Shown here piece by piece: positions 20,735-33,763 of a DNA stretch of 64,000 bases. Numbering within the stretch: the first letter of the stretch is position 1; each line of letters opens with the position of its first letter. Source of the stretch: Lagopus muta. Taxonomy: Eukaryota; Chordata; Aves; Galliformes; Phasianidae. The notes under the pieces are model-generated. The model was not told the origin of the DNA. It saw only the letters and a program-made list of their open reading frames with translations, and did not search any database. The stretch covers positions 26,352,933-26,416,932 of the forward strand of contig NC_064439.1 of NCBI RefSeq assembly GCF_023343835.1, given 5' to 3'. Made by a program: the position numbers and the translations under genes.

Positions 20735-23279
20735 CCTATTTACAGTGTTATTTTATGAACCGTTATTGCCTAAAAGTTTTAATCTTTAACAAAGGCTTTA
20801 TTTGATGCACTCGTAGCATGTTCTACATAGCATGCTGCAGGTAATCTGTTACAGATGTTTTGGAACGTGTGTTTTTTTTGTGCTTAGAGAAACCTATTTC
20901 TGTATATTTATGAAGGCTACATTGGTTTTCTGCTCTAACTTTAATGCATAATTAATGGAAGGTGTGGAGTTCGGGGTTTGTTTTGTTTCAGTTTGTGGAT
21001 GTCTTTAAAAAAGCAGAAAGTTAACTTTTTAAACTGCAAGTTAAGAAGGGGGGGAAATAACAATCATGCTTTTTATTTTCTTTTCTATACTCCTTTTTCC
21101 TTCACAGAGTTGTCCAGTTTCCTATTCGGGCACGCTCTCTGTTGAACACTATAAATTGGAGAATGGGAAACTTCACTGTTTTGCTATGTGTAAATAAGAG
21201 CTGAAAGATGTGTGAAGAGCTGCTTTTCTCTTGTGCAACCTGTATTGCCTACCTTGTGTTACCTTTAGCAGTGAAAAGTTTGTTTGATCCAAATACTTTA
21301 CATAGTTTGGATTCCTCTCAATTTATTTTCCAGCCACAGCAGTTAGAGGGGTGCAAAGGTGAGTTCTTACCAGGCGAATTTCAATCTCTGTCTCCTGACA
21401 TTCTGAGGAGTGTGAAGAATACACTTAGATGGGAATAGGTAAGCAAATACAAATTTGGACAAGTTTGACAACCCAAAATTTCCTAGCACCGTATGTTTGT
21501 CAGTGTAACTAGAGAAAGATTTGGCACCTTAAAATAACCTAGTTTCAAAGATCTGACAGTGGCAATTTCTGAATGATTTTGGAGGTTTCTCTGGCTGGCT
21601 GTAGTTTGCTTTTCCTTTTATTTCTCAATTTCATACAGCTTTCTATATGACCGTGAAACTGAGCACATACCTAGAAGACATTATTGTGCTAATGTGTTCA
21701 CCTGAGGGAAGATTGTGTACACCAGTGATGAATGACACTAATTGCCTTCATGTGTGAAAATGATGTCTATCTGGCAATGTAAAGAATACCAAATCACATG
21801 TTTAATTTTGCTGGAAGTCTCTTGATGTCAGATAAGGTAAAGATCCCTCTACATCTTTGTTTTGATTTTGCTTGTTATTCTTTTTTCTTCCTCCAGGAAT
21901 CCCTGCCTCTTAAGCCTGAAAGCTGAGATGACTTGCTCAGGTTTCCTGTCTATGGGGAGCAGGTGCCACACAGTTTAATGAGCTGTCATGGGTTCTGCAG
22001 AGCTGACACAGCTCCATAATGGAGCTACTTTTTCTTAAGGCAGTCAATTTTCTTGAGGCAGTCGATCACCAAATACAGCAAAACTAGAACTTGATTAAGG
22101 AGCTTCAGCATCGCTGCAATGTAACATTTCAGTGACTGCAGTTATGGGTATCTTACCTGAGAGGTTTTCAGGAAGAAGAAATGCTTGTAGCTGCACCAGC
22201 CATATAGTTGAGGTAGAAGAATAAACATAATTTGCCTTTATTTCACTTTTCCTTTGACCACCATGCCACAATACTGTTGTTCTCCTAGTGATCAGAAGAG
22301 TAACGTAAGAGTTACCATGATGTATGTTAATGTCTAGAAAAACAATAGGTTAAAAATCTACTGACTGCTTTTCATATCAATTCCTGGATGTTTATGTTCT
22401 ACAGGGATATGTATTATTTCTTGAATGCTAAATATGTTTTAATTTTGTTTTTTAGTAATGTTACTGGCTGTCTGCTTGCGTATCCATTTAAGTGATTGAA
22501 TTTGCTCACTCAGTTTGTCACCATATTTTTCTTTCAGTGTATTTAAACAGTGCTATTATGAGTTAAGAACTATTTCACTTCCCACACTGACAGTGATTTT
22601 ATGATTTTTCATTGAATGTGCGAAGAAATGTTAAAATAAATCCTAGAAGTCTAAATATTGTTGCAGATTCCAGAACTTGCACCATCTGTAGCTACTTCTC
22701 GCTGCCTCTCCTGTCCCAGAGATATGGCAGAGCTGCTATTTCTATTTTAGCCTGCTCTGTGACCCAGCAGGCCAGACTAATTTGTACACAATTTATGGTC
22801 AGGAGAGCTTTGTGGCTTTGACATCTCTGCCATTGTGCACCAGGATCCAGTTCTTCAGTGGTGGTGTTTGTGGTGGTCATGGCTGGGTGTTGCCTTGTGG
22901 GCTATGGGAGGGCCAGTATAATTCTTAGAAGCTCCCATTCTTTGATTTCTGTGGGGAAACAAAGCTGATGCATGGACATGCACACTGTCCTGCTCTGATT
23001 TGAAATGAAAGCTGGGTTTGTTTTAAATGCAGGAGGGATTCTATTTCTGTCTCAAAAGAGCAGCAGAAATGCTAAATATGACTCGGTTACTTCGTAACAT
23101 TGATGAAAGAAGCAAAATTGGGAGCTGGAAGGTAGGGGTGATGGAGGAGTACATAGGGTCCTATGCCAAAGTGCAGAGCCTCCTGCCCCCCTCCCCACCC
23201 CACTATTATTGCCGATTTATTAATATATGTAATTGATGGCTGGCAACCTATCTTCCATTCTAGGGGATTCATGCTTTTT
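20735..23279. other. intergenic, nothing recognised
   Basis: AT-rich sequence between the solo LTR and the GC-rich patch. Open frames are all short and lack domains. I see no repeat copy, RNA gene or splice-linked exon. Confidence 0.55.
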
Positions 23280-23480
23280 CTAAATTGGAAGCGTGCTGCG
23301 CTGCTGCCTTCCCTCAATAGGTGGTGCCGTGACCTCGCTGAGCGCCCACGGCCGCAGCCGTGTCAGCGAGATGGGATACTTCGGGTTCCGTTTGAGGAGC
23401 TGAGGGCTGCCTGAGGAGAGGAACCTGGTGAATTGTTTCCTGCTTGCCGTCCTTCTTCCTTCCCGGCCCCTCCACAAACA
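23280..23480. promoter_or_regulatory. isolated GC/CpG-rich patch with a hairpin
   Basis: About 200 bp of CpG-containing sequence inside an AT-rich gene desert. At 23334-23370 an imperfect inverted repeat pairs CTCGCTGA with TCAGCGAG and CACGGC with GCCGTG around a CGCA loop, with a five-base bulge on one side. It could be a small orphan CpG island, an enhancer, or a fragment of a processed or mobile sequence. No coding exon is evident. Confidence 0.35.
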
Positions 23481-24910
23481 GCGCTTAAGTGCAACTAGGA
23501 GTAAAAATAACCTTTCAGAAAGGGGTAGAACAGTTAACTGTTCACGGGGAATGGATATTTAATCTTAAGGAGAAAAAAAAGTGGTATATGGCATTCACTC
23601 TGAATGTATGGAATGCTCTCGTTCACACATTTAGGATTATAAAGCATGTGGGACTTGAGTATGTTTTATCTGAGCAGCAGCAGGAAGACAAGCAACCCAC
23701 TCTGTGTCAGTGCACCCATACAAGGCTTACCAATTCAAAGTCCATTTTCCTTCCCATTACTCTTCTAGCGACTACCCGGTAGCCACAGCCTGCTTTGACA
23801 TTCAAGCTGAACTGCTTTTATTTTATTTAAGTCCCTTGCCTAGTTGTTTATGTACTGCCTTTGCACTCTGCCTGCAGTTATCAGCGGTGAATCAACAATT
23901 TGGGGCTTACTCAAAAGAGAAACCATTAAAGCAATGTGCTACCCAGATACATTGCAGGCTTATACCTGCTCAGCTCATGGCCTGCCCACACCCCAGTCCT
24001 CCTTAGCAGAGATTTATAAATTCAGCCCTTCTACTGATAGCATTTGATGTGGTTCTAATTCATGATGACAGCGTGCTTTCAGGAAATGTATTAAAAACTT
24101 ATTCAGCATTGTGCAAATGTAACTGTGTGGGTATCAGTTTTTGACTCTGTTCTCTACTAGAGGCCTTCATTGATACCCTATGATCCTCCTTAGACAGCAG
24201 TAGTGAGTTGTTAATAGTACACTGAGAACTCTACCTGAAATACAGTCTCTGACATTTCCCTGTGTAGTTCATAGTGCAGTCACTTGCATAATAGACTTGA
24301 AGCTTATGTCTAGTGATTTTTAAAATCAGATGTGTTGTTCACTGGCTTGGACCCACTATTATAAACCAAAAATTTCTTCAATTTTTCTCTGTCTCTCAAA
24401 TTGTGACTTCCAAAAAGCAAACTATATATTTTGAAAATGCGGATACTCTTGCCCTTTTACTACAAAGAGTCTTACATATCTTAGAGACATTGTATTATAT
24501 GTCAAGCATTGCTCTTAATGCAAATCAGTTTTCTAAAAGCAGTTTTTATATGAAATTAACTAGAATATATTTGAGAGTTAGTGTGCTGGTGTATCTGGAA
24601 TTGTATCTCTTCTCTGTAGACACTTCAATTTGTAGTAAATGGATATCTGGCCAATGAAAATAGCCTGGAGAGATGGAATTATTTCTTAATAGCTAGGTGG
24701 AAGGGAAGTACTCTTGGGAGAGAAGCAATGTTTAATATAGCAACAAATGCAATGAGCAAATACTTGAGTGTTTTGTGAGAGATCCTCCATAGTTCTCAGA
24801 TATCCATAAGGCACGGAAGAGCATCTCTGACACTGCAGAATATATTTGCAGTGATCATACAACAGACAATCTGTTCTGGAACTTCAGGTTAATGAGGGCA
24901 ATGTTTTGCT

Positions 24911-24946
<36 letters not shown>

Positions 24947-27900
24947 CCATTTGGTCTCCTGAGTTATTTGAATAATAGGCACTATCTGTACTATTACTTT
25001 ATGGGATGGTATCTGACAACATGATGTGTTTATGATGGGCTTCACAAAATACATCCATGGATATATTTTTTTCTGTTTTCGGAAAACAATCTGGGCATTC
25101 TTTATATGGTGCTGATGTTATGCTACTGAGCCATAAGTAATGGATAGAATTTCAAATATGTTAATACTTCTTGATAATTGATATATTTGGTCTGTGAACT
25201 AATTTCAGCAATCCAGAGTTTTTCTTATTGTGTCTCCAGGAAAATTTGACACATTTCACAGCTGCTATTGTGAGACTCTAGCAGTTACGTTCATCTCGCT
25301 AGACACGAAGACTGTAATGAATCGCTGCAGAGCAGCTGTACAAGGTTTGTTGCTGTTGGATGGGGGTTGTTCAGGTTTTGTTTGTTTGTGGTGGTGTTTT
25401 TTATTGTTAGTTTTTCCTCTATCCTGCCCCCAAGCCTGATCTGTTCATTTCAACTAGTTATTGAAGAGACACCGCAGATGAGTGTGTGCAGGTCCCTGGG
25501 TGTGGGTTCCTGCAGGACAGCAAGCTGCAAACAATGCTGCTGTCTTGCAGCAGCAGCGGATGCTCCATTAGGATGGCTGATTGATAGCAGGAGTGGAGTG
25601 AAGCATGGGAGTGTGCAAGGAACTGCCAGGAGACATAAGTGGGATGGTGCAGAATCTGACCCAAATCTCATCTGAAATGTCAAGAAGAGCAATTACTTTA
25701 TTACTGAGCTGTATGAGATGGTTGGTGATTCAGCCTGTGCGTGTGTGCACACATACACACATTTTCCCATGTGGGCTTCTGATCCATTGCATTTGCAGTC
25801 TTGCCTTTAAGCCTGTGAATGCTCTGCTGAAATCTAATGGTCAGAAAATTGATCATTAGCATAATACTGTTCTAAAACAGCTGTTTGGGGATCTGTCATT
25901 TGAAAGTAAAACAATACTTTCCATTTATCTCTGACTGTTCATTAGCTGAAGTAAACAAATTTTTCTCTTAAAAATTGATTCAGATTGTATGAATATGAAA
26001 AGTGATATCATCAGGTGACTTTAGAGCTGACTTTGCAGCTGATGATGGTATAAAAAGACACAAAAGACCTTTATTTCTACTAATCACTGCTGATCATGTG
26101 GTGCTGCAACATTAACCTGAGATCAATGATTTCTTTCACTGAATAGCACTGAGTATCCCTGAAAATAACATGTTTAGAAGTCATATATTGGATCTTAAAT
26201 GAGCAAAGCAGTGTTGTAATTTATAAAATATGTGAATTTGTGCCTAAAATATCACTGAAATGATATAGGAAAAACCTTCTCTCAAATCAGCTTTCACCTC
26301 AGAGCTGATATGATAAGCTACTTAATAGATGTTTTGGCTACTGCTTGGAAAACAAGGTACCAGCTGTAAAGGTACATCCAGTACCCCAATGGAAGCTATC
26401 AGGAGGGAAGAACAGATGTGTTACCTCTGATGGATCTTTGCACTAAAATGCTGAATGAATGTTGGGTATATTGATAAGATGGGCCAGTGTTCAAATATCC
26501 CACGGAAAGCTAACGATATTTGCATTTATGTAGTGCTTTAGGAAATGAAACTATTCACTTAAAAGATAAATGAATACATCTGAGCCAACTTCCGGCTTCA
26601 GTGTTTTAATCTTGAGTGAGAATGTTGCTTCTTATTACGCATTTAAGTGTACTTCTCTGCTTGGCGACTGATAGAAAGCTGTGCAACATGTACAAATTAA
26701 ACTGCAAAGAATCACTGCCACTGAACTGAGGTAATAATAACTTTAAGAGATCCTGCATAGCAGAATTATCAGCATGTAGGTGTGAGAGGGAGGAATCGTA
26801 AAGTAGGTACTTTGCTAAATGGTGCCGTGAAGTTGATTTTTGCACCTCATATAGTTCTCAGCTCATCTTTCAATTGTGGATTTTTTTTAAATCTTTTTTT
26901 TTCCTGTGCAAAGGAGAATTATGTAGAAGTTTGGGATTTTTATCTATTGCAAATCCCCCTAGTGTTCTCCTTCGTCAACTTAATCATTTAAATAGAGGAA
27001 TAAAACAAATGATTTTAAGTCATTTAGGAAAATTGCAACCACTAGACAGGCTGCCCATCAAGGCCCACATCCAGCCTTGGCCCTTGCATCACAGACCTCA
27101 GTCTAAAATAGTTTTCTAGAGATTTAGAGACATATCTGGCTTTTGTCATTGCAGCATCTTGATCTTTCTTACATGGGCTTGTTTATCCTTTCTCCTCCTG
27201 CAGACATTTACAGATTGCTTCTCCAATGCTTAAGTCTTAGAATTACATTATCAGTGCTGGCTAAACGTTGGTATCAGTAGAAATATTTAGGGTATGTTTG
27301 AAATTGGAATGAAGAGAGTAGGAATTTTCCAGGAAGCAAAATTCAGATTAAAGTAAATTTTATTCTGCTCCATAGGCAGTTTCAGTGTCCCATTGTGGAG
27401 ACCAGGCAAACAAAGGAATGCTGGTACTTGCATGCAACTTTGCAGGCAAAGCTGGACCCAGGAGCTCGGAGATCCCATTGGGAAGGTTTAGGATGATGGG
27501 CATTTGAATTTGGTAACAGATTCAATGCAAGATCGGTCAGTATGAGTGGTTTGTCTGCTAAATTAAAAATGAGACTAGACGCTGAGTCTGTATGTGTGAA
27601 GAGCAAGGGTGCCAACACTGCTGACATTCTGACAGTTCTCTGTGGATCTTTTTCTCTCAGTTGATCAGAAGTGCACTGTAACTTCAACCTCTGATGTGCC
27701 ATGACGACATGCATATGTGTTTTCATAGGCATATATGAACACACATTCCAGTTAATAAGCACGAAAGACCCATGATGGAGTACAGGCATTGATTATATCA
27801 GAGCCTAACAATTATTCTGTGTTGTATTTTTTTTGTGTTCTTTTTTTGCTGATGAGTAAGCTATTAGGCTTTCATATTGCATTGTCTAGACTTTTTTTTT

Positions 27901-30900
27901 TTTCGGAAGAGTTATTATATAAAGGCTGTCTGTGCCTTCTTTGTAATATACTGATGGTCTTGACAGATTTTTCAGGAGACATGTGGGACTCATTTGTTAC
28001 CCATCCCAGGAGGGATGTCATGATGATAAGTAATGACTGTATCAGCCAGCACTCTCTAGAGCAATGTTCCCCCTGGAACAGGGGTGACTGGAGAAAAAAT
28101 GGCTAATGGCCCAAGCTGCACTGACATACAGACTGAAGTTTCCATGTGACAATATACTGAGCTGAGGACAGGTCCTGCATGTCAGTATACATCACCTCAG
28201 ATGGGAAGGCTGCTGTCCAAACGGTTTCCTGATTTAGTTTATTCAGCAGCCTTTCCTGCTTTCCTCTGGCCTTACTCCTGGCTACAAATGATACAGTACC
28301 CATTTGCAACATGTGTGATGGAAACGTCTGGCTAGTAGGCTGTACCTGAAAGTGTATTAAGTAAAAACACAACAATGCCTGGGAGTCACAACCATGGCAG
28401 TGTCAGGTGGAGGATACTGGAAACATACTTTCTAGTTTAGCTGTCATTTGAGATGCACTGAAAATGAATAGTGAAGTTGACATTTATATAAATATCCTAT
28501 GTATTTTCTGGGATATACAGACTCAAATCTTTCCATGTGCTCATACATGCAATGCGTTTTACAGCCTTCCAGGCTTTACACTGTCATACACAGGTAGGAC
28601 ATTGTTGCTGAAGTCATAAAGAGTGAAAACCATCAGCGATGGCTGTCCAGGCAGGCAGCCAGTGTGATATGCTGAAGGTGAACAAATATTAGAAATGTTT
28701 AAGTTCTGGAAATTAATTATTTGATATCCACAAAGTGCATTTACAGACTTGAAGGAAAAAAACGAGATTAGAAATGTTCCATCTTGCAGGTTTCTAACCT
28801 TCCCAGTCACCTCTGTGCTGGAGTATCTTCCAAGAGAGCAGTCTCACAATTAGTTCTCTTTAATCAAATATTTGTCCTTTCCAGTGAAAATAATTGTGTA
28901 TTTTGCTGCCAGAAAATTGTTTGAAACATCATTTCCTCCATTGTCTATTTCCATTTATTCTTGTGAATGCATATGCCTGTGCAGGTATTCAGAATACAGA
29001 ACCTGTACACTAGATTGAGAAGGGAGCTTCAGCAACAACTGTGCATAGCAATGTGAAGTCAATAAGCTTCATTAAGAAAAAATCGTTAGCAAAACTTATT
29101 CCTGTATCTCTGGCACACTCACAGCATTCAGTCAGGATCATCCTTTCATGTCACATTCTGCCTGGTTAAACAGTGGATAGAGAATAAATTGTGCATTGCT
29201 CTGCTGCAAACTAGTTATGGACTAGGTCTAAGACTCAATAAAATGCATACTCTTTAAGATATTTCATGCTTAAAATAATAACAGCAGTCTTTTTTAGGAT
29301 TGTTGGTTGGATTTGCTCTTTTGTGTTTTTCTTTTAGATGTTTGGGCAAAAGTTATGGAAAGCTTTTAATTCATATAGGAAAAAAAGCATCTGTTTTGAA
29401 GCTAAAATGAATGCTGTAGATGCTAGGTAAATCTTATTTAAATATTGGTGGAGGAGTGAGAGGGGTGAGAAATAATCATCATAATTCTGCTAATGATTTT
29501 AATGTGATCTAGAAAGGCTGGCATCTTTAGAACTGTGAAAATGTTTGCATTCTGCTCAGAAGCTGTGCAGAGCTGCAACTGGAGAGAAGGGAAGTGGGAG
29601 ATGCTGCTTGAACCAAGTAAAAGCCAGTGGTAGTAATGTAACGTGAAGTACTGCCCGGACATTCTGACCCCTTCCATTTGGTCATGTATGTGACGTGACA
29701 GTCCTGTTGGACAACTGGAACATAGCCCTCAGCTACAGTTCAGAGGACTTTCAAGCCTGCTCATCTGGTGGACTTGTCAAATTCACCACAGGAAATGTGA
29801 GGACTGAAGGAATGGGCAGGACTGATTGGTTTCAGGGCATCCATTTGGGTTCAAGAGCTCGCATGGTCCTTCCTGAATGTCCAGAACTTCTTGCACGCTT
29901 CTGCCTTTCCTCAGCAGGTGCCACCAGTGTCCCTGTGGATGCTCTATTGCTGTGAGGTGACATGAGGGACAAGCACACATTCTGCAGGAATGTCCCTTGA
30001 GCCCTTCCCCAGGAAACTGTTATACTCAGTGTGACAAACTCCACTTGTCAGCTCCTGTCATTTTTGGTATTTGATGTCCATAGACAGAAATATTTGTTTA
30101 TTTAATCATAATCTATGCCTGCATTGGAGGCAGTGACTTTGTGAATGTTTTTACTCACTCTCATAAGCATGCTCATGTCCTTGTACCCTTGGGTCATTTT
30201 GCATTTAATTGGAATAATACATGTATGTGTTACATGCTGTTAATATTTAATGGAACTCTGAGATTTCCACCAAGATCATATTTTGAAAACCAGAGAAAAG
30301 AACAGAGAAAAACATTTAAAAAATAAAAATCCTGTAATAACAACAGTTGTAGGCAGTGCCGTTTTCTTTTGTTTGCAGAACCTCAAGTGAAATAGGTTTC
30401 TGAACTGTTAAATACAATGGGGAACATATTATTTGTGACATAGCCACACATCTTCATAAATAACTCATTTGCGGGGGCTCATACTGAAGACATAATTCCC
30501 ATTCTGTTTTACATAGTCAAACGATGTATGCTTGGATGAGTTAACGTGCCAAGATAAATCCAAGCCTTCCACAGAATTGTAACATATTTTAAACATATTT
30601 TAATTATTTTACAGAGAGAAACAAATACATTCCTTAGGCTAAGAGTTCACAGAGATCTATAGGCTCTACCAGGTAAGTCCTACCCTTCACCAGACGTTAT
30701 GGAGTGTACTGTCTGCAGCTAGCTTAACTGAATCAAGACTTCGAGCTGTTTGTATAGATGTGTCAACATAATATATGCCATGTTTTTCCCAAATCTTTTG
30801 CTGGGAAACTTGCCTTTTTTGTTGCTATGCTTTCAACACCATGACTGAACTGAGAATTAACAGACTTTGAGTTGCTGATTCCTGGCTCTACAGGTACTGT

Positions 30901-32695
30901 GCACTTTTCCAAGCTGTTGAACTGTGGAATAACGTGTTTAATCTGTGCAGCTTTTGGATGAAAAAGGATCGCTATTTCTAATTTTGAGTGAGCAAACCTC
31001 TGATAGCACTTTAGTATAGCCAACTGATGGAATGAAAGCTGAAGAGTTTCTTCTGTTTATGTGCCAGCCTTGATGGATCTTAAGGTATTCCACTTTCTTA
31101 GGTTTATCTTAGTTCCTTCAGGCCACACATTTCTTCAGCCAATGGTAAGGTCAAGTCAGCCTGCTGTGCCAGTCCATAGGTGTGCAATGGGCTTGCTTAT
31201 CCAGTGTCCTGCTCTTGGCACTGTCTCCATGGAGCTGTACCACTGACCTGCCAGCAGCTCGTGGCTCTGCTCTACCCAACATGGCTGCTGCCTGAGGAGG
31301 GCCACCCTTGGAGATCAGCCCACCCTTGAGTCTGTCTGGGATGCTAGCGGGTGCTAACCAGCAGGAAGGGCTGTGCCCAGCTCCTAAGCTCCTCATAATG
31401 GAAAACTGTTTGGGCAGCTGCATTTACCCTTTCACAGGGTAGCATTTACCTTGCAGTTGCTCTGTGCCTTAATGACCATACCACTTCTTTTATCTTCCCC
31501 ACTACTGTGTTTAGAATATTGTATGTATTACTGGCCAAAGCAACTCACTGCATGGCTGATCCAAGTGTTTGTACTTCAGATTAAAGGCTGCTATAGTTTT
31601 GATAAGACATCAGCTGTGCCTGTATCCTCTTAATCTCTTCTCTCTTGGCAAAAAAAAAAAAAATCAAGCCCACAGTCTCAGAAATGATATATATATATAT
31701 TTTTAATGGTACTTATTAATTTAAAAGTTTCTTAAAAGGATGCTTGTTTGGGAAATCTGGGCACCCCTAATATTCCTTCTTTTAACACTTTTGTAACAGT
31801 CACAAACTTTCTTCTCCACCTTTCTTAAAAGCAGGAATTAGTCTATCAGAAACATAAATCAGCATTTAGATAGATCAGATATTTAGCAATGCCCTGGCTC
31901 TATCTTCCTTATAATGAAGATATTTTTTGGATCTTTCTCTTTTATACAGACATCAATTTTTGCAGCATGTAAGGACCTGATATCTCCACAACCTTTCCCT
32001 CATCTCTGTGTTTGGTGAATGATGGGTGGCTTTGAGGGCAATAGGCAGGCTGAGACCAGCCAGCTAGACCAAGCATACGCATAAATTTGTTTCTCTAGAA
32101 CTAAGCTAAAGCCAATAGTCCCTTTTTTATTAGGATTATCTTGTATTCACTTTTTCACCCAAAGATGTGATTTCACATGATTTCAATTTGGAGAAGCCTT
32201 GCAAGTCTCCTGCAGGGCTTCCTTTGAAATGGGGCTCTGCTCTGCTTTCTCTGCTTATCTCAGCCACAGCTTCAAAACCCCTCTTCCACTGTGATTTCAT
32301 GTGAGATGGCAGTTAAATGACTGGTCATGCAAAGTCTCAAAATCAGGAAAGGACCTGCAGTGTTGAGTTTCAAGCACTTGAGAAAGCAAGCAGAAGAGTA
32401 TCATGCAAAATTCAGTGAATGAATGTCATATGGATGAGTGAAACTTGGCAACCTCTCTGCACTGTGCCCTACAGATGTAGGATGTAGTAATGAAGGGAGA
32501 ATGGATGAATGAGCTTATTCTTGAGATACACAGGCATCTTTCATGAGAGTCTCTGTGAGTTTGATGAATCAGATTTTAATCTGACTTTTGAAACCAGCTT
32601 GATTGCTGAGTCACTTGTATGCTTGTGCAGGAGGATGGCATGAATAAACCCCAGCACCAGAGACCTATGTCCTGCTCCACCAGTGGCTAAAGCAA
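23481..32695. other. intergenic gene desert
   Basis: About 9 kb of AT-rich DNA without a recognisable gene. A T-homopolymer lies at 24914-24942 and a short (AT)n run near 31688-31700. A somewhat GC-richer stretch at 31230-31440 does not match any repeat I know. Short open frames near 25.4, 27.4, 29.7 and 31.2 kb lack domains and splice partners. Confidence 0.5.
24914..24942 (+). repeat. poly(T) tract
   Basis: A 29-base T homopolymer in intergenic DNA. On the minus strand it could be the A-tail of an old insertion, but no recognisable element abuts it. Confidence 0.85.
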
Positions 32696-32699
32696 CATT

Positions 32700-33145
32700 C
32701 AGCAATATTCAACATTCCCTCTGAGCATCCTCATGGCCTCCTTTTGATTCTCTCCAACAGATCTACATCTTTCTCGTGCTGGAGGTCCCAAGCCTGGATG
32801 CAGTATTCTAGGTGAGGCCTCACAAGGGCAGAGTAGAGAAGACAATCCTCTCCCTTGCCCTGCTAGCCACTCCTCTTTGGATGCAGCCCAGGATACAGTT
32901 GGCCTTTTAGGCTGCAAATGCAAACTTCTGGCTCATGTTCAACTTTTCCCACCAGAATCTCCAAGTCTTTCTATGTACAGCTGCTTTCAATGAGTTCTTT
33001 TCCCAGTTTGTACTCATGTCTGGAATTATCCCGGATCCAGATGCAGAAGCTTATACTTGGCCTTGTTGAATCTCATTAGGTTCACATGGACTCACTTCTC
33101 AAGCCTGTCCATGTTCCTTTTGATGACATCTTTTCCTTCTGTCAT
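32700..33145 (-). mobile_element. CR1 LINE, upstream half, inverted
   Basis: In reverse complement this reads as the CR1 ORF2 C-terminal region. It contains the segment for NLMRFNKAK, an ILGCIQRG-like block and the [10 protein letters not shown]-like block, and it ends at GGAGGCCATGAGGATGCTCAG. The frame is broken by several indels and stops. It ends just before the point in the CR1 consensus where the forward copy at 33369 begins, so the two are probably halves of one insertion. Confidence 0.85.
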
Positions 33146-33159
33146 AGAATACATGTATA

Positions 33160-33368
33160 TATATTGACCACATGCCAGCTGCATGTGAGCCACAAACCAT
33201 AAGCCACCTGTGTTCCATGAACCACAAGCCACCTGCCATCCATGAGTGAGCCCCAAGAAACAAGCCAGGTGCCATGAGTGAGCAATGCCCATGAATCACA
33301 TCCCACAAGGCATGTGCTGCATGAGTCACATCGCATGAGCTGTGTGCCATGGGTCACATGCCACGAGC
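33160..33368 (+). repeat. degenerate minisatellite, unit about 28 bp
   Basis: Some six or seven imperfect copies of a unit containing CCATGAGTCACATGCCAC-like sequence, with variants of GTGCCATGAGTGAGC and CACAAGCC. It lies exactly between the inverted and direct CR1 halves. The copies have diverged, so the array is not recent. Confidence 0.75.
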
Positions 33369-33763
33369 CCTGTTCTCTGAAGAAAGGCTGAGGGAGCTGG
33401 TCATGTTCAGATTGGAGAAGAGAAGACTCTGGGGAAACCTCACTGAGACCTTCCAGTACTTGAGAGCTTATAATCAGGAGGGGTACCAACTTTTAAAATG
33501 GTCTAACAGCGATAGGATAAGTTGGAATGGTTTTAATCTAAAAGAGGCAAGACTGAGATTAGATATTAGGAGGGACATCTTTACTAAGAATGTGGTGATT
33601 CACTGTAACAGGTTGCCCAGAGAAGTTGTAGATGCCCCATCCCTGGAGGTGTTCAAGGCCAGGTTGGATGGGGCCCCAGGCAGCCAGATCTAGTGGGTGG
33701 CAGCCCTGCCCATGGCAGAGGGGTTGAAACTAGAGGATCCCTAGCCATTCTGTGATTCTAAAT
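33369..33763 (+). mobile_element. CR1 LINE, downstream half and 3' end, direct
   Basis: Begins with the CR1 segment for SEERLRELVMFRLEKRRLWG and continues through NRLPREVVDAPSLEVFKA to the typical CR1 3' end, ATTCTGTGATTCTA. The frame stays open for 114 codons (33349-33693), but the piece covers only the reverse transcriptase tail and is inactive. Confidence 0.9.

Noticed and set aside
20166-20739. A target-site duplication flanking the solo LTR
   Set aside because: The bases next to both presumed ends (GAGAC-like on the left, CCTAT-like on the right) do not match, so I do not claim one. The edges may be misplaced by a few bases.
33349-33693. A 114-codon plus-strand frame as a gene
   Set aside because: It encodes the tail of CR1 reverse transcriptase and lies inside a CR1 copy.
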